Source of the DNA: Negativicutes bacterium
Lineage (GTDB): Bacteria; Bacillota_C; Negativicutes; Sporomusales_B; JARLHX01
Length of the DNA: 64,000 bases
Assembly (NCBI GenBank): GCA_031292035.1
Contig: JARLHX010000359.1
Location: forward strand, 1-64,000
Direction: 5' to 3'
Part shown: positions 1 through 8,196 of the stretch, piece by piece
Numbering within the stretch: the first letter of the stretch is position 1
How the letters are laid out: each line of letters opens with the position of its first letter
Program-made: the position numbers and the translations under genes
The notes under the pieces: generated by a model
The model's database searches: none
The model's input: the letters and a program-made list of their open reading frames with translations, nothing else
What the model was told of the DNA's origin: nothing

Positions 1-127
1 CAGCGTCCACCAGCTCAGGCAGCATTTCCTCAGGCTTGCCGGTATTGGTGATTGCGACGGTCACTTTTCCTTCAAGGACTTTCATGCCGTCTTCATGCAG
101 TCTGTGGGTCAGAACCACTTTTTTCAT
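1..127 (-). CDS. 2-hydroxyacid dehydrogenase, N-terminal fragment (cut by window start)
   Basis: The first 42 codons of a minus-strand gene lie here, beginning with MKKVVLTHRLHEDGMKVLEG and continuing off the left edge. The start ATG (125-127) follows an AGAAGGGAT ribosome site. The pattern, a beta strand followed by '(L/H)xxxGMKVLEG' and 'PEEMLPELVD', is that of the N-terminal substrate-binding half of D-isomer-specific 2-hydroxyacid dehydrogenases (the SerA/GyaR type). It lies 54 bp downstream of the aldolase gene on the same strand, so they probably share an operon. No catalytic residue is inside the window, so the family call rests on the N-terminus only. Confidence 0.55.
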   Translation of the reverse strand, partial: MKKVVLTHRLHEDGMKVLEGKVTVAITNTGKPEEMLPELVDA

Positions 128-181
128 GTAGTTATCCCTTCTTTGCTATTTTCGACTATTTCCGAGCCCCACTAAAGGGCG

Positions 182-1057
182 CTACTTATAAAATTCAAAG
201 GCTTGCAGCAATGCCTCGTCGATTTTCGAATTCAAGCCGCTGACCGGTTCCCGCGCCGGACCGACAGGATAGCCCAAAAGGTTCATGGCTCGTTTGACGA
301 CCGAATTGGGATTGCCGAGCTTCATCACATCACGCAGCGGCCGAAGTCTGGTTTGCTGGATATTGGCTTCCTCTATCTGTCCGGCCTGCCAAAGTTTATA
401 GATGCTTATCGCTATTTCAGGATACACATTGGCGGTACCGGCGATGGCTCCTCTGCCCCCGGCCAGCAGGGTCCAAAGGATCAGGGAGTCGTTACCGGCC
501 AGGACGGCCAGCCTCGGATCGGTATCCTCGATATATCTCAGGGTGTTGTCAAAATTGCCGCTGCTGTCTTTGACGCCGACGATATTTTCGTATTTCGCCA
601 GCCGGCGGACGGTGGTGTAGTCGATATTGTTCCCGGTCCGGGCCGGCATGTTGTAGAGAATGATGGGCAAGTCGACGGCCTCGGCAACGGCGCTAAAATG
701 ACGGTAGATGTCCTCCTGGGACACGGCTACAAAAAAGGGCGACACGACAGATAGAGCATCTGCGCCCAGCTCCTGAGCTTTTAGCGACAGCGCGAGGGTT
801 TCCCTGGTGCTGATGCAGCCTGTGCCGGCATACACCGGGACCCTTCCCTTGTTCTCATCGATGACGATTTTCAGAATTTCCAGCTTTTCTTCAGTAGTCA
901 ACGCATAGAATTCGCCGTTGGTGCCAAGCGGAAATATGCCGCTGATGCCTGCGGCGATCTGCCGGTTGACTTGAGCCCGCAGCTCTTTTTCGTTGATTTC
1001 TTCCTTTTCGGTCATCGGTGTCACAATGGGAGTGATAATACCCTGAGGTTTCAACAT
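182..1057 (-). CDS. DapA/NanA-family class I aldolase (dihydrodipicolinate synthase-like)
   Basis: This is a 291-residue TIM-barrel protein of the DHDPS/N-acetylneuraminate lyase superfamily. Visible signatures are GTNGE near residue 46 (pyruvate carboxylate binding), YNMPARTG near 135 with the catalytic Tyr, and GVKDSSG near 160 with the Schiff-base Lys. The length is normal for the family. The start has AGGAAGG nine bases upstream. Because it sits between a GntR regulator and a hydroxyacid dehydrogenase, far from lysine genes, I infer a catabolic aldolase or dehydratase acting on a keto-deoxy sugar acid rather than lysine biosynthesis. The exact substrate cannot be read from the sequence. 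The divergent GntR gene and the palindrome at 1148-1159 probably control it. Confidence 0.85.
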   Translation of the reverse strand: MLKPQGIITPIVTPMTEKEEINEKELRAQVNRQIAAGISGIFPLGTNGEFYALTTEEKLEILKIVIDENKGRVPVYAGTGCISTRETLALSLKAQELGADALSVVSPFFVAVSQEDIYRHFSAVAEAVDLPIILYNMPARTGNNIDYTTVRRLAKYENIVGVKDSSGNFDNTLRYIEDTDPRLAVLAGNDSLILWTLLAGGRGAIAGTANVYPEIAISIYKLWQAGQIEEANIQQTRLRPLRDVMKLGNPNSVVKRAMNLLGYPVGPAREPVSGLNSKIDEALLQAFEFYK

Positions 1058-1147
1058 GTTGACTCGCCTTCCTCACTTTAAAATTTTGACCCCTCATCCG
1101 GCCAGGTAATCACCGGTTGGGTCATAAAACAAAATTATTTGTTATAT

Positions 1148-1159
1148 GTTGTATACAAC
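1148..1159. promoter_or_regulatory. GntR-type operator palindrome
   Basis: GTTGTATACAAC is a perfect 12-bp palindrome in the 274-bp divergent region between the aldolase and the GntR gene. TTGTATACAA-like sites are typical for FCD-class GntR regulators. By position it would control the aldolase operon, and perhaps the regulator itself. Confidence 0.55.
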
Positions 1160-1257
1160 GTTTAATAATTACATGTTATATCATCAAAACAACCCCTGTC
1201 AATATGAATATCGGGAATAATTCAAATTTACTGACAACAGCAATTCTCAAATTGTCA

Positions 1258-1287
1258 TTGACATGAATCTGTCTTTTACACTACTAT
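1258..1287 (+). promoter_or_regulatory. Candidate promoter of the GntR gene
   Basis: TTGACA at 1258-1263 is followed after 18 bp by TACTAT at 1282-1287. The regulator's start codon is 45 bp further on. The -35 box is perfect but the -10 box is only a 4/6 match. Confidence 0.4.
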
Positions 1288-1331
1288 TTTGTTATATATA
1301 AGATATAAGGTAACCGGGATAGAAGGTGTAA

Positions 1332-2021
1332 ATGGTGGATCTGCCCAAAATTGACAATACCAATCTGTGGGATAAAACTTATATGCTCCTGAAAGAACGG
1401 ATTGTCCGGCGAGAATTTAAACCCAACGAAAAACTGTCCATCCCTGAATTGGCGGCCAGGCTTGGTGTGAGCCGCACCCCCATTCGCGACGCCTTGAACC
1501 GGCTGGAGATGGATGGCCTGGTAAAGACGGTGTCCAAGGTTGGTACCTTTGTCAACGCCATTGAAGTCGAAGATGTGCTGGATATGATCGACACCCGGCT
1601 GATGCTGGAACTTTGGGTAGTCGAAAAGCTCCCGACTCTGCCGAAATCTTCGCGAATCGAAAAAATCAAAAGACTGGAAGATATCTTGGCGCAGGCCGCT
1701 GTCGCCGTGCGGGAGGTACCACTCGAAACCTACCTCAAATCGGACTATAACCTGCAGTTTCATATTGAATTTATCAAACTCGGCGACAACCGGAAAAACG
1801 TCGATATTTATCTGGGAATGATGAATTATCATTTTCTCGCAGTTGAACAGTCCCTGTTTACCAAAGAAATGGTCACAAGCGCCGTCGATCAGCATTATTC
1901 GGTGGTGGATGCGCTGCAGCGGGAAGATTATGACGCGGTGAAGGCGGCAATCAAAATGCATCTTGACGACTCTAAGGAACGACTGATAAAGCGCATTCAG
2001 GCCAATGGCGGCCAAATTTGA
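1332..2021 (+). CDS. GntR-family (FCD) transcriptional regulator
   Basis: The 229-residue protein has an N-terminal winged helix (about residues 10-75) with the GntR signature ELAARLGVSRTPIRDALNRLEMDGLV, followed by an all-helical FCD ligand-binding domain with the usual spread of Asp and His residues (DTRLMLE, FHIEFI, HYSVVDAL). The start ATG follows AGAAGGTG. It is transcribed away from the aldolase/dehydrogenase operon, and a GntR-type palindrome lies between them. The likely role is local repression relieved by a sugar-acid or related effector. The effector is unknown. Confidence 0.9.
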   Translation: MVDLPKIDNTNLWDKTYMLLKERIVRREFKPNEKLSIPELAARLGVSRTPIRDALNRLEMDGLVKTVSKVGTFVNAIEVEDVLDMIDTRLMLELWVVEKLPTLPKSSRIEKIKRLEDILAQAAVAVREVPLETYLKSDYNLQFHIEFIKLGDNRKNVDIYLGMMNYHFLAVEQSLFTKEMVTSAVDQHYSVVDALQREDYDAVKAAIKMHLDDSKERLIKRIQANGGQI

Positions 2022-2038
2022 CCACACAAAATACAAGT

Positions 2039-2065
2039 GACCCCTTATCATGATGATAGGGGGTC
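2039..2065 (+). terminator. Hairpin after the GntR gene
   Basis: GACCCCTTATCA and TGATAGGGGGTC form an almost perfect stem starting at the stop-codon region of the GntR gene. The following bases (GTTCTGT) are only moderately U-rich, so termination is plausible but not certain. Confidence 0.5.
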
Positions 2066-2127
2066 GTTCTGTCTGTGTTGACAGGCTTGCCAGCCAGTGT
2101 CGTCCATGCATTATCGCCGATGCTATA

Positions 2128-2156
2128 TTGACAATTTTAGCGGAAAAATCTAGAAT
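2128..2156 (+). promoter_or_regulatory. metA promoter
   Basis: TTGACA (2128-2133), a 17-bp spacer, then TAGAAT (2151-2156). It lies about 110 bp upstream of the metA start. No SAM riboswitch or T-box is visible in the leader, which is too short for one. Confidence 0.6.
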
Positions 2157-2264
2157 GATAACTAGTAAAATGCCAACTGGAGATACCAGCGGCATTCAGA
2201 TTTTCGCAGTAGCGAAAATTTGAATGCTTACTTTTTTCATTTTACTGAACTGGAGGTTCTGACC

Positions 2265-3179
2265 ATGCCGATCAATATCCCTGACAATTTGCCTGCTACC
2301 AGCACGCTGGAAGGCGAAAATATCTTTGTCATGTACGAAAATCGCGCCTATGCCCAGGATATACGCCCGCTGAAAATATTGCTGCTCAATCTTATGCCCA
2401 CCAAAATCACTACCGAAACTCAGTTTCTTCGTCTGCTCGGCAATTCCCCCCTCCAGGTGGATGTCGATTTTATCTATACGGCTTCCTATGAACCGAAAAA
2501 TACCGCCCAAGAACATCTTGTGAAATTTTACGGGACTTTTGATGATATAAAAGACCGCAAATACGACGGGATGATCATTACCGGTGCGCCGATCGAGCAG
2601 ATCCCCTTTGAAGAGGTGGCTTACTGGGACGAACTGTGCCGCATCATGGAATGGAGCAAAAAGAATGTCTACTCCACCCTCCATGTCTGCTGGGGCGCTC
2701 AGGCCGGCCTGTACTACCACTACGGCGTCCCCAAGCATGCTCTCCCCAATAAAATGTTCGGCGTTTTCCCCCACACCCTTGCGGTCAAGCAGGAAAAACT
2801 GTTTCGCGGCTTTGACGATATTTTCTATGTGCCCCATTCCCGGCACACTGAAGTCCGGCGACAGGACATTGAAAAGGTCCCCGAGCTTTGCCTCCTTTCC
2901 GAATCGGCCATTTCCGGTGTCTATGCCGCAGCAAACATTGATCACCGCCAGTTTTTCATCACTGGTCACTCGGAGTACGATCCGTTGACACTGAAAGGCG
3001 AATATGACCGCGATATCGCCCAAGGTCTGCCGATTGAGATCCCGCTCAATTACTATCCTGGTGACGACCCGGGACAAATGCCTGTCGTCCTCTGGCGCAG
3101 CGCAGCTAACCTGCTGTTTGCCAACTGGCTGAACTACTATGTCTACCAGGAAACTCCCTTCGACCTGTCCCAATTATAG
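2265..3179 (+). CDS. metA: Homoserine O-acyltransferase MetA (predicted acetyl-CoA type)
   Basis: This 304-residue protein activates homoserine for methionine synthesis. The start is the ATG in [10 protein letters not shown], which has GGAGGT seven bases upstream; an in-frame upstream ATG at 2220 lacks a ribosome site. The catalytic Cys is in HVCWGAQAG, and His and Glu are in GHSEYD. The specificity loop reads [13 protein letters not shown]: Glu follows 'TGAPI' as in Bacillus MetA enzymes that use acetyl-CoA, whereas enterobacterial succinyltransferases have Gly there. I therefore predict homoserine O-acetyltransferase activity despite the usual 'succinyltransferase' label. The gene is monocistronic. 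Confidence 0.93.
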   Translation: MPINIPDNLPATSTLEGENIFVMYENRAYAQDIRPLKILLLNLMPTKITTETQFLRLLGNSPLQVDVDFIYTASYEPKNTAQEHLVKFYGTFDDIKDRKYDGMIITGAPIEQIPFEEVAYWDELCRIMEWSKKNVYSTLHVCWGAQAGLYYHYGVPKHALPNKMFGVFPHTLAVKQEKLFRGFDDIFYVPHSRHTEVRRQDIEKVPELCLLSESAISGVYAAANIDHRQFFITGHSEYDPLTLKGEYDRDIAQGLPIEIPLNYYPGDDPGQMPVVLWRSAANLLFANWLNYYVYQETPFDLSQL

Positions 3180-3234
3180 TGGAATTTGGGTGCGGTGCTT
3201 GGCGCGGAATTTCTTAAATCAGACATTTACCCCT

Positions 3235-3263
3235 TTGACAAATCCATCTTGCCTTGTTATAAT
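3235..3263 (+). promoter_or_regulatory. Consensus sigma-A promoter of the ZTP-riboswitch transporter unit
   Basis: TTGACA (3235-3240), 17 bp, TATAAT (3258-3263): a perfect housekeeping consensus. Transcription would start near 3270, just before the first riboswitch, so regulation must come mainly from the leader RNA. Confidence 0.85.
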
Positions 3264-3284
3264 CGCACTATAAATAAATAATCC

Positions 3285-3386
3285 AATACGGGACTGGCGG
3301 ATAAGTGGAGTCACCACATGAACCGTATTGCAGGAACTCAAAGTCGACCGCCTGGGCAAAATTTACTTTTTCCCAGGTGGTTTTTG
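3285..3386 (+). promoter_or_regulatory. ZTP riboswitch (pfl motif), copy 1, with terminator
   Basis: The aptamer has the pfl core: AATACGG pairs with CCGTATT around GGACTGGCGG and the hairpin GTGG-AGT-CACCAC, and the conserved 3' element CCGCCTGGGCA follows. The same CCGCCTGGG (3348-3356) pairs with CCCAGGTGG (3372-3380) followed by TTTTTG, forming an intrinsic terminator. Ligand binding (ZTP/ZMP in this family) would hold the 3' element in the pseudoknot and prevent termination, switching expression on under 10-formyl-THF stress. The family call is from the motif. The switching mechanism is inferred from the overlap of the two structures. Confidence 0.85.
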
Positions 3387-3412
3387 TTTTGGGCTGAAAA
3401 TTACATAAACGC

Positions 3413-3515
3413 GGTACGGGACTGGCGGATAATGTGGAGTCACCACGTGGACCGTATCGCAGGAACTCAAAGTCGACCGCCTGGGCAAAATTTATTTTTT
3501 CCCAGGCGGTTTTTG
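3413..3515 (+). promoter_or_regulatory. ZTP riboswitch (pfl motif), copy 2, with terminator
   Basis: This is a second, near-identical pfl aptamer 128 bp after the first. GGTACGG pairs with CCGTATC (one G-U pair replaces copy 1's pairing, which supports the helix), the GTGG-AGT-CACCAC hairpin is identical, and CCGCCTGGG (3477-3485) pairs with CCCAGGCGG (3501-3509) before TTTTTG. Both copies precede the same transporter gene, so two terminators in series must both be overcome. Confidence 0.85.
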
Positions 3516-3580
3516 TATTTTCATTAGGTTATGACAGTTTCAGGGTTGGACCAAAAAAGGGCAGAGGAGATGTGGACAAG

Positions 3581-4816
3581 ATGAAAAATCGGTGGCTAAT
3601 CGCACTATCAGCAGTAGGAATTCACATTTGCATCGGCAGTGTGTACGCCTGGAGCGTACTGACAAAACCTATTATGAGCGAACTGGGTCTCGGCCTCAAG
3701 GAGACCCAGTGGACCTTTTCGCTGGCCATTTTATTTTTGGGTCTTTCAGCGGCCTTTTTGGGTGGTTGGGTGGAAAGACACGGTCCAAGAAAATCGGGCC
3801 TATTAGCAACAACTTTTTTCTGCCTCGGGATGTTTGGAACCGGGCTGGCGGTCGCGCTGAAAAGCCTGCCGCTACTGTACCTTTTCTACGGTGTAATCGG
3901 CGGTATCGGCCTGGGAACAGGCTATATCACCCCGATATCGACCCTGGTAAAGTGCTTTCCGGAAAAACGGGGCTTCGCCACCGGGGTGGCTATTATGGGA
4001 TTCGGCTTCGCCAGTCTGATCGCCGGACCGGCCATCCAGCTGCTGATTGAAGCATACGGCCTTGTCGCTACTTTTGAAATCCTGGGCTGCGCCTATTTGC
4101 TGGTCATGCTGCCTGCAGCCCTCTACCTTGAGGCGCCAGCGGAAATGCACCAGATGATTGCGGCTTCCGGCAGCTGCTGCCCGATTACCGGGGCAAGCCA
4201 GCTGACTGCGGGAGAAGCCGCGAAAACCTGGCGCTTCTATGCCCTGTGGTGGATGCTGTTCACTAATATCACTTGCGGCATCGGGCTTTTGAGCGTGGCA
4301 TCACCCATGGCCCAGGAGATCGTCAAACTGTCGCCGCTCGCCGCCGCGGCCATGGTCGGGATGATCGGTTTGGTAAATGGCCTTGGCCGCTTTGCCTGGG
4401 CGACGGTTTCCGACTATATCGGCCGTGCCAATACCTATCTCGCCTTTTTCGCGATTCAGATCTTCGCCTTTTTCTTGTTGGCGAAAACAACCGACAGCAC
4501 CGTATTTCAACTGTTGGTATATCTGATCATCTCCTGTTATGGCGGCGGATTTGCCGCGCTGCCAGCCTTTTTGTCCGACCTGTTCGGCACAAAGGAGCTC
4601 AGCGCAGTGCACGGCAAAATTCTCACAGCCTGGGCGGCAGCCGGAGTTGTTGGTCCGCTGCTGGTGTCTAGGGTGCGGGAGATGACCAACAGTTATAACG
4701 ATACTTTGGTGATTTTCTCCCTCTGCTTCATCTTGTCTTTGGTGGTGGCGGCCTTCCTGAAGTTCAAGCAGCAGCCGGCTCACAAACTGGAACAGGTGGC
4801 CTACGCCCAGGACTAA
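3581..4816 (+). CDS. OFA-family MFS transporter (oxalate/formate antiporter-like)
   Basis: The 411-residue, 12-helix major facilitator protein has the OFA signature GSVYAWSVLTKPI at residues 18-30. The ATG at 3581 is chosen: AGAGGAG lies about 11 bases upstream, and the protein then starts directly before the first helix (MKNRWLIALSAVGIHI). A longer reading frame runs back into riboswitch copy 2 and is discarded. Tandem ZTP riboswitches control it, which points to a role in one-carbon supply, such as formate or another monocarboxylate. This fits the OFA family, but the substrate is inference. Confidence 0.85.
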   Translation: MKNRWLIALSAVGIHICIGSVYAWSVLTKPIMSELGLGLKETQWTFSLAILFLGLSAAFLGGWVERHGPRKSGLLATTFFCLGMFGTGLAVALKSLPLLYLFYGVIGGIGLGTGYITPISTLVKCFPEKRGFATGVAIMGFGFASLIAGPAIQLLIEAYGLVATFEILGCAYLLVMLPAALYLEAPAEMHQMIAASGSCCPITGASQLTAGEAAKTWRFYALWWMLFTNITCGIGLLSVASPMAQEIVKLSPLAAAAMVGMIGLVNGLGRFAWATVSDYIGRANTYLAFFAIQIFAFFLLAKTTDSTVFQLLVYLIISCYGGGFAALPAFLSDLFGTKELSAVHGKILTAWAAAGVVGPLLVSRVREMTNSYNDTLVIFSLCFILSLVVAAFLKFKQQPAHKLEQVAYAQD

Positions 4817-4837
4817 CTGTCGGCCAGAACGCCATTA

Positions 4838-5431
4838 CTACTTCATTATCGGAACTTGAATGCCGCCGCCGAACGTTTTTCTGTCGCCATAAAGCCACCA
4901 GCCCAGATTCTTGTATAACGGGCCGTTGAGCTGGACCGCAGGCCCGTGCAGCGACCACCCCAGACCGATATTGGTGGAAGGCTTCGGCGTTGTGATATTG
5001 AGCTTGAGTTCGGTTTGTTCGGTGACCACCAGTTTGCCGTTTTCAAACTTGGCGTCTTCCTTCACATCTGAGGGTACCTCGTAATCCTGGCCGTTGACTT
5101 TTACGTAGATCTTCCCTTGCCGTTTGTCAAACTGAATGTCGGTTTTTTCTTTGGCCCCTGTGGTCGGATCGATTTCCTTGGGTGTATAGACAATTTCTCT
5201 GGTATTGGTGTTTTGCCCCTGTACATAGACCACCTGGGGCAAATTGGCCGCTTTGTCGTCTCCGCTGTTACCGGTCACAGGTCCTGCCGGCTTGGCAAAG
5301 AAGGTCTCCCCCAGCCAATGACCGCCCCAATAAAGCGCCGAAAGCAGCAAAACCAGCCCCACCGCCCAGCGCCATCTTAGCCACAGCGATTTTTGATCCA
5401 GCCCGGAAAACAATTCCTTGAAATTAAACAT
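4838..5431 (-). CDS. Hypothetical membrane-anchored protein
   Basis: I do not recognise this 197-residue protein. A short cytoplasmic N-terminus with basic residues (LRWRW) is followed by one transmembrane helix at about 22-40 (AVGLVLLLSALYWGGHWLG), then a roughly 150-residue polar, probably extracytoplasmic domain rich in beta-prone segments (KIYVKVNGQDYEVP, KLVVTEQTELKLNI). The C-terminus has repeated Gly/Trp patterns (GLGWSLHGP, LGWWLYGDR). No lipobox and no catalytic motif are visible. It is convergent with the OFA transporter and stands alone, with its own ribosome site (GGGGGTGATC region) before ATG 5431. Confidence 0.7.
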   Translation of the reverse strand: MFNFKELFSGLDQKSLWLRWRWAVGLVLLLSALYWGGHWLGETFFAKPAGPVTGNSGDDKAANLPQVVYVQGQNTNTREIVYTPKEIDPTTGAKEKTDIQFDKRQGKIYVKVNGQDYEVPSDVKEDAKFENGKLVVTEQTELKLNITTPKPSTNIGLGWSLHGPAVQLNGPLYKNLGWWLYGDRKTFGGGIQVPIMK

Positions 5432-5517
5432 CTGATCACCCCCTGAAAATTGTTTTTTCTTTCCGATTGCATGCGTATTGTAAAATCCCCAGCTTCTTCT
5501 GCCCCCCTGATAAATAA

Positions 5518-5551
5518 GCAGGGAGCTAAAGGTTTCCCTTTAGCTCCCTGC
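5518..5551 (-). terminator. Strong hairpin terminator of the aroD unit
   Basis: A perfect 15-bp stem (GCAGGGAGCTAAAGG against its complement, 4-base loop) lies 16 bp after the end of the small DUF2292-like gene. On the minus strand it is followed by a T-rich stretch (TTATTTATC). Confidence 0.75.
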
Positions 5552-5566
5552 GTTGTCGCCCAGGAG

Positions 5567-5872
5567 TTATAGCCGCTCTTCTTCCATTGTATTGATCTGT
5601 GTCACCCGCGCATCCCGCACAATAATCTCGATTTTCCCCCAGCGCAATAATCTGAGCTTTTCCCTGATCTGTTCAGCTACATCCTTCACCACTATTGTCC
5701 CGGCTTTCCGGTTGACCACTGGTTTCTCAACCCGCTTTTCCCCGTTTGGCACAAAGCCGTCGCCCTCCTTGTCCCCAAACTGCCTGTCAAAATACGCAGA
5801 TCCCAAACAGCCATCTGCTTCTAACGGAAATACCGTTAGCTCTATTGTACTACCATAATTTGGAATCGTCAA
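5567..5872 (-). CDS. Small protein with DUF2292 (YezD-like) C-terminal region
   Basis: The 101-residue protein ends in VAEQIREKLRLLRWGKIEII followed by VRDARVTQI, which resembles the short DUF2292/YezD family (alpha helix, 'GxIEIIVxDxRVxQI'). Function is unknown; YezD-like proteins are often seen near sulfur assimilation genes, which is not the case here. The start is a TTG overlapping the aroD stop codon (TTGA), suggesting translational coupling. The N-terminal about 60 residues are unlike the family and could be leader sequence, so an internal start is possible. It shares the strong terminator at 5518-5551 with aroD. Confidence 0.55.
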   Translation of the reverse strand: MTIPNYGSTIELTVFPLEADGCLGSAYFDRQFGDKEGDGFVPNGEKRVEKPVVNRKAGTIVVKDVAEQIREKLRLLRWGKIEIIVRDARVTQINTMEEERL

Positions 5873-6636
5873 CAGGTTTTCGCTAGGGATTTTTCGACAA
5901 TATCAAGGACAGTCCGCAAATCGTCAATCGGCACCTGGCCCGGGGCTGAAGCGCTTTGCCCCACCGCAAAGGTCAGCGAAGAGCCAAAGACACCACCCAT
6001 CATCCGGGTGATTGCTCCATAGCCGCCCATCGACATGCTGATCAACGGTATGTTCAGTCTCTGTTTCGCTTCCAGTGTTGCCGCCAGTAAGGTCAATACA
6101 TCTTCCAGCTTTTCTGGCATGACCGCCACTTTGGCGACATCCAGTCCATAGCGGTCGGCTTCGTCAAACTTCGCAGCCAACTCTTCCCGCTGGGGCGTAC
6201 AACCAAAATTATGATAAGACGCAATGATTTTCGTCTTGCTTTTCAGCGCCACTGCGCGCAAATATGCGATGTCTTCCGGCTTGTTGCTCAATTCACAGTC
6301 GACATAGTCGATGTTGGTATATTCACAGATGGCTGCATTCAGTTCGATCGCCTCCCGGTCGGATAAGGCTACCGGCTGACCGCCTTCCCGCACCGACCGG
6401 ATGGTAAAGATCAAGGCGATACCACCCGCCTTTTCTTTGATCTCATTCGCCAGCGCGATGACCGCATCGGGGCTCGCGATATTGTCAAAAAAGTCGGCCC
6501 GCCATTCAATGACATCAGGCTGTTTTTCCAATACGGCGGCCAATTCCGCGAAGATGGCTTCCCTCGTCTTACCGACCAGGGGGGTGCATATCAGGGGCTG
6601 TGTTCCGTCGCCAATCAGCTTAGGTTTCATCTGCAT
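5869..6636 (-). CDS. aroD: 3-dehydroquinate dehydratase, type I
   Basis: The 255-residue enzyme converts 3-dehydroquinate to 3-dehydroshikimate by a Schiff-base mechanism. Type I motifs are present: VIEWRADFFD near residue 48, SYHNFGCTPQ near 147 (catalytic His), DVAKVAVMP near 173 (Schiff-base Lys) and the C-terminal loop GQSASAPGQVPIDDL. The start is the ATG of MQMKPKLIG, preceded by AAGGAG; a longer frame upstream covers a large hairpin and is discarded. It lies downstream of an ACS-type transporter on the same strand, so it could serve quinate/shikimate use as well as chorismate synthesis. Confidence 0.93.
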   Translation of the reverse strand: MQMKPKLIGDGTQPLICTPLVGKTREAIFAELAAVLEKQPDVIEWRADFFDNIASPDAVIALANEIKEKAGGIALIFTIRSVREGGQPVALSDREAIELNAAICEYTNIDYVDCELSNKPEDIAYLRAVALKSKTKIIASYHNFGCTPQREELAAKFDEADRYGLDVAKVAVMPEKLEDVLTLLAATLEAKQRLNIPLISMSMGGYGAITRMMGGVFGSSLTFAVGQSASAPGQVPIDDLRTVLDIVEKSLAKTC

Positions 6637-6681
6637 CTTCTCTCCTTTGACCGCTCGGTTCGCTGAATCTGATGTTGCAAG

Positions 6682-6714
6682 GGAGCCTGAGGGGGAACCT
6701 CCCCCTCGGACTCC
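6682..6714 (-). other. Stable hairpin between transporter and aroD
   Basis: GGAGCCTGAGGGGGA pairs with TCCCCCTCGGACTCC with one mismatched position and a 3-base loop. There is no U tract on either side, so it may be an mRNA stability or processing element between the ACS transporter and aroD rather than a terminator. Confidence 0.5.
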
Positions 6715-6747
6715 AGACAAAACTAACTCCTAATCATAGGTACTTTG

Positions 6748-8049
6748 TTACTCGGGAATTTCAATCCGCTTGACGTCGCCGACGATGAAGATATAGGACA
6801 AGGCACCGACAAGGGCGACCGATGCCGCATAGACCAGGGCGGCGGTAAAGGAATGGGTATAGTTGACAATAAACCCGACCACCATCGGCGAGGTGGTTCC
6901 GCCAAGGTTGGCGGCTAAATTGAATACTCCGCTGGTTGTGCCAACCATGCTGCGCGGAGCGATTTCCGATAACAGGGCCCAGGCCACAGCCGAGGCAATC
7001 CCCTGCCCAAAGAAGGCGACCGACATAAAGGCAATGACGATGTTAAAATCATTAGTATAGTTGGCGCCGATAATCGATATCGACAGCAGCAGGCCGGTGA
7101 TGGTTGGCAGCTTCCGGGAGGTACCTACCGAGTAGCCTTTGGCAATCATCCAGTCCGACCACTTGCCCCCGACCAGTACACCGCAGATGGCGCCGATAAA
7201 GGGGATGGCTCCGTAGATACCCATTTTCAGCATGGCCATACCTTTTTCAGCCACTAAATAAGTCGGGAACCAGGTCATGAAGAAGAACAAGGTCGAGGTG
7301 TTGGCAAACTGGCCAATATACATTCCCCATAGTGAACGGTGTTTAAATAGTTCCTTGGCTTCAGACCATTTGATTTTCTTGGACTCGGCCACAGAGTCGC
7401 CAAGGCCGCCGCCCTCTTTGATATAATCCATTTCCGCTTTGTTGATCCCATTGTGCTGCGCCGGATCGCGATACCACACCCACCAGGCAATCCCGATGAG
7501 AACTCCTAAGAACCCAGTGGCAAAGAAGATGGCCGGCCAGCCCCAGGTCACCATCAGCCAGGTGAGGATGGGGGTGCAAAAAGCTAAGCCGATGTATTCC
7601 GCGCCTGTATATAAACCAATGGCCTGACCGCGTTCTTTGGACGGGAACCAGGCGGTGCATACGCGATTATTGATCGGGAAGGCCGGAGCTTCAAAAACCC
7701 CGAGGCCGAGCCGGCAAAAGATCAGGCTGGTAAAACTGTTGCAAAGCCCGATAAATCCGGTAAAGGCTGACCAGCCGATTAACCCCACAGTGTATAGCAT
7801 CCGGGGTCCGAGACGGTCAATGAAAAAGGCGACTGGCAGCTGCATGGCCGTATAGGACCAGCCAAAAGCGCCGAAGATAAGACCCATTAGTGCAGGATTT
7901 AAGCCTAATTCTTTTGATAAAATGGGAGCAGCCACCGCAAGATTGGAGCGATCGAGATAGTTGATAAAGGTTGCCAGACAAACTAAGAAGAGAATAAACC
8001 ATCGGGCATTCGTAGTTTTTACCATCGGGGACACCGGCTGAGTAATCAT
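6748..8049 (-). CDS. MFS transporter, anion:cation symporter (ACS) family
   Basis: A 433-residue, 12-helix permease with the ACS hallmark near helix 1 (ATFINYLDRSNLAVAAP) and the MFS loop 'GxLaDRxGPR' as FFIDRLGPR. Relatives take up organic anions such as glucarate, hexuronates, quinate, phthalate or tartrate. The start ATG has AAGGAGG 8 bases upstream. It is directly followed by aroD and preceded by a roughly 430-nt leader from a promoter at 8485-8513 that overlaps the LacI-type operator. LacI control and the aroD neighbour suggest a cyclitol or aromatic-precursor acid as substrate, which is inference. Confidence 0.88.
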   Translation of the reverse strand: MITQPVSPMVKTTNARWFILFLVCLATFINYLDRSNLAVAAPILSKELGLNPALMGLIFGAFGWSYTAMQLPVAFFIDRLGPRMLYTVGLIGWSAFTGFIGLCNSFTSLIFCRLGLGVFEAPAFPINNRVCTAWFPSKERGQAIGLYTGAEYIGLAFCTPILTWLMVTWGWPAIFFATGFLGVLIGIAWWVWYRDPAQHNGINKAEMDYIKEGGGLGDSVAESKKIKWSEAKELFKHRSLWGMYIGQFANTSTLFFFMTWFPTYLVAEKGMAMLKMGIYGAIPFIGAICGVLVGGKWSDWMIAKGYSVGTSRKLPTITGLLLSISIIGANYTNDFNIVIAFMSVAFFGQGIASAVAWALLSEIAPRSMVGTTSGVFNLAANLGGTTSPMVVGFIVNYTHSFTAALVYAASVALVGALSYIFIVGDVKRIEIPE

Positions 8050-8196
8050 TGACGTGCCTCCTTTATTTTTCTTGCCTCATGGCATCCAGGGGGGCTGAAA
8101 GCGCAGGACACAAACCGGCGATGAGCAGCAAAAGCCTGCCTGCTTTCAGTTTTTCGAGGTTATTGTCGCCACCGTGCTGGCGGAAATCCTACTACC

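Noticed and set aside
52..243. Plus-strand frame at the window start
   Set aside because: It opposes a plausible minus-strand dehydrogenase start and the aldolase end; no ribosome site.
3318..3527. Open frame across the riboswitch region
   Set aside because: It covers both ZTP aptamers and terminators, has no ribosome site and encodes repeated peptide segments only because the RNA element is repeated.
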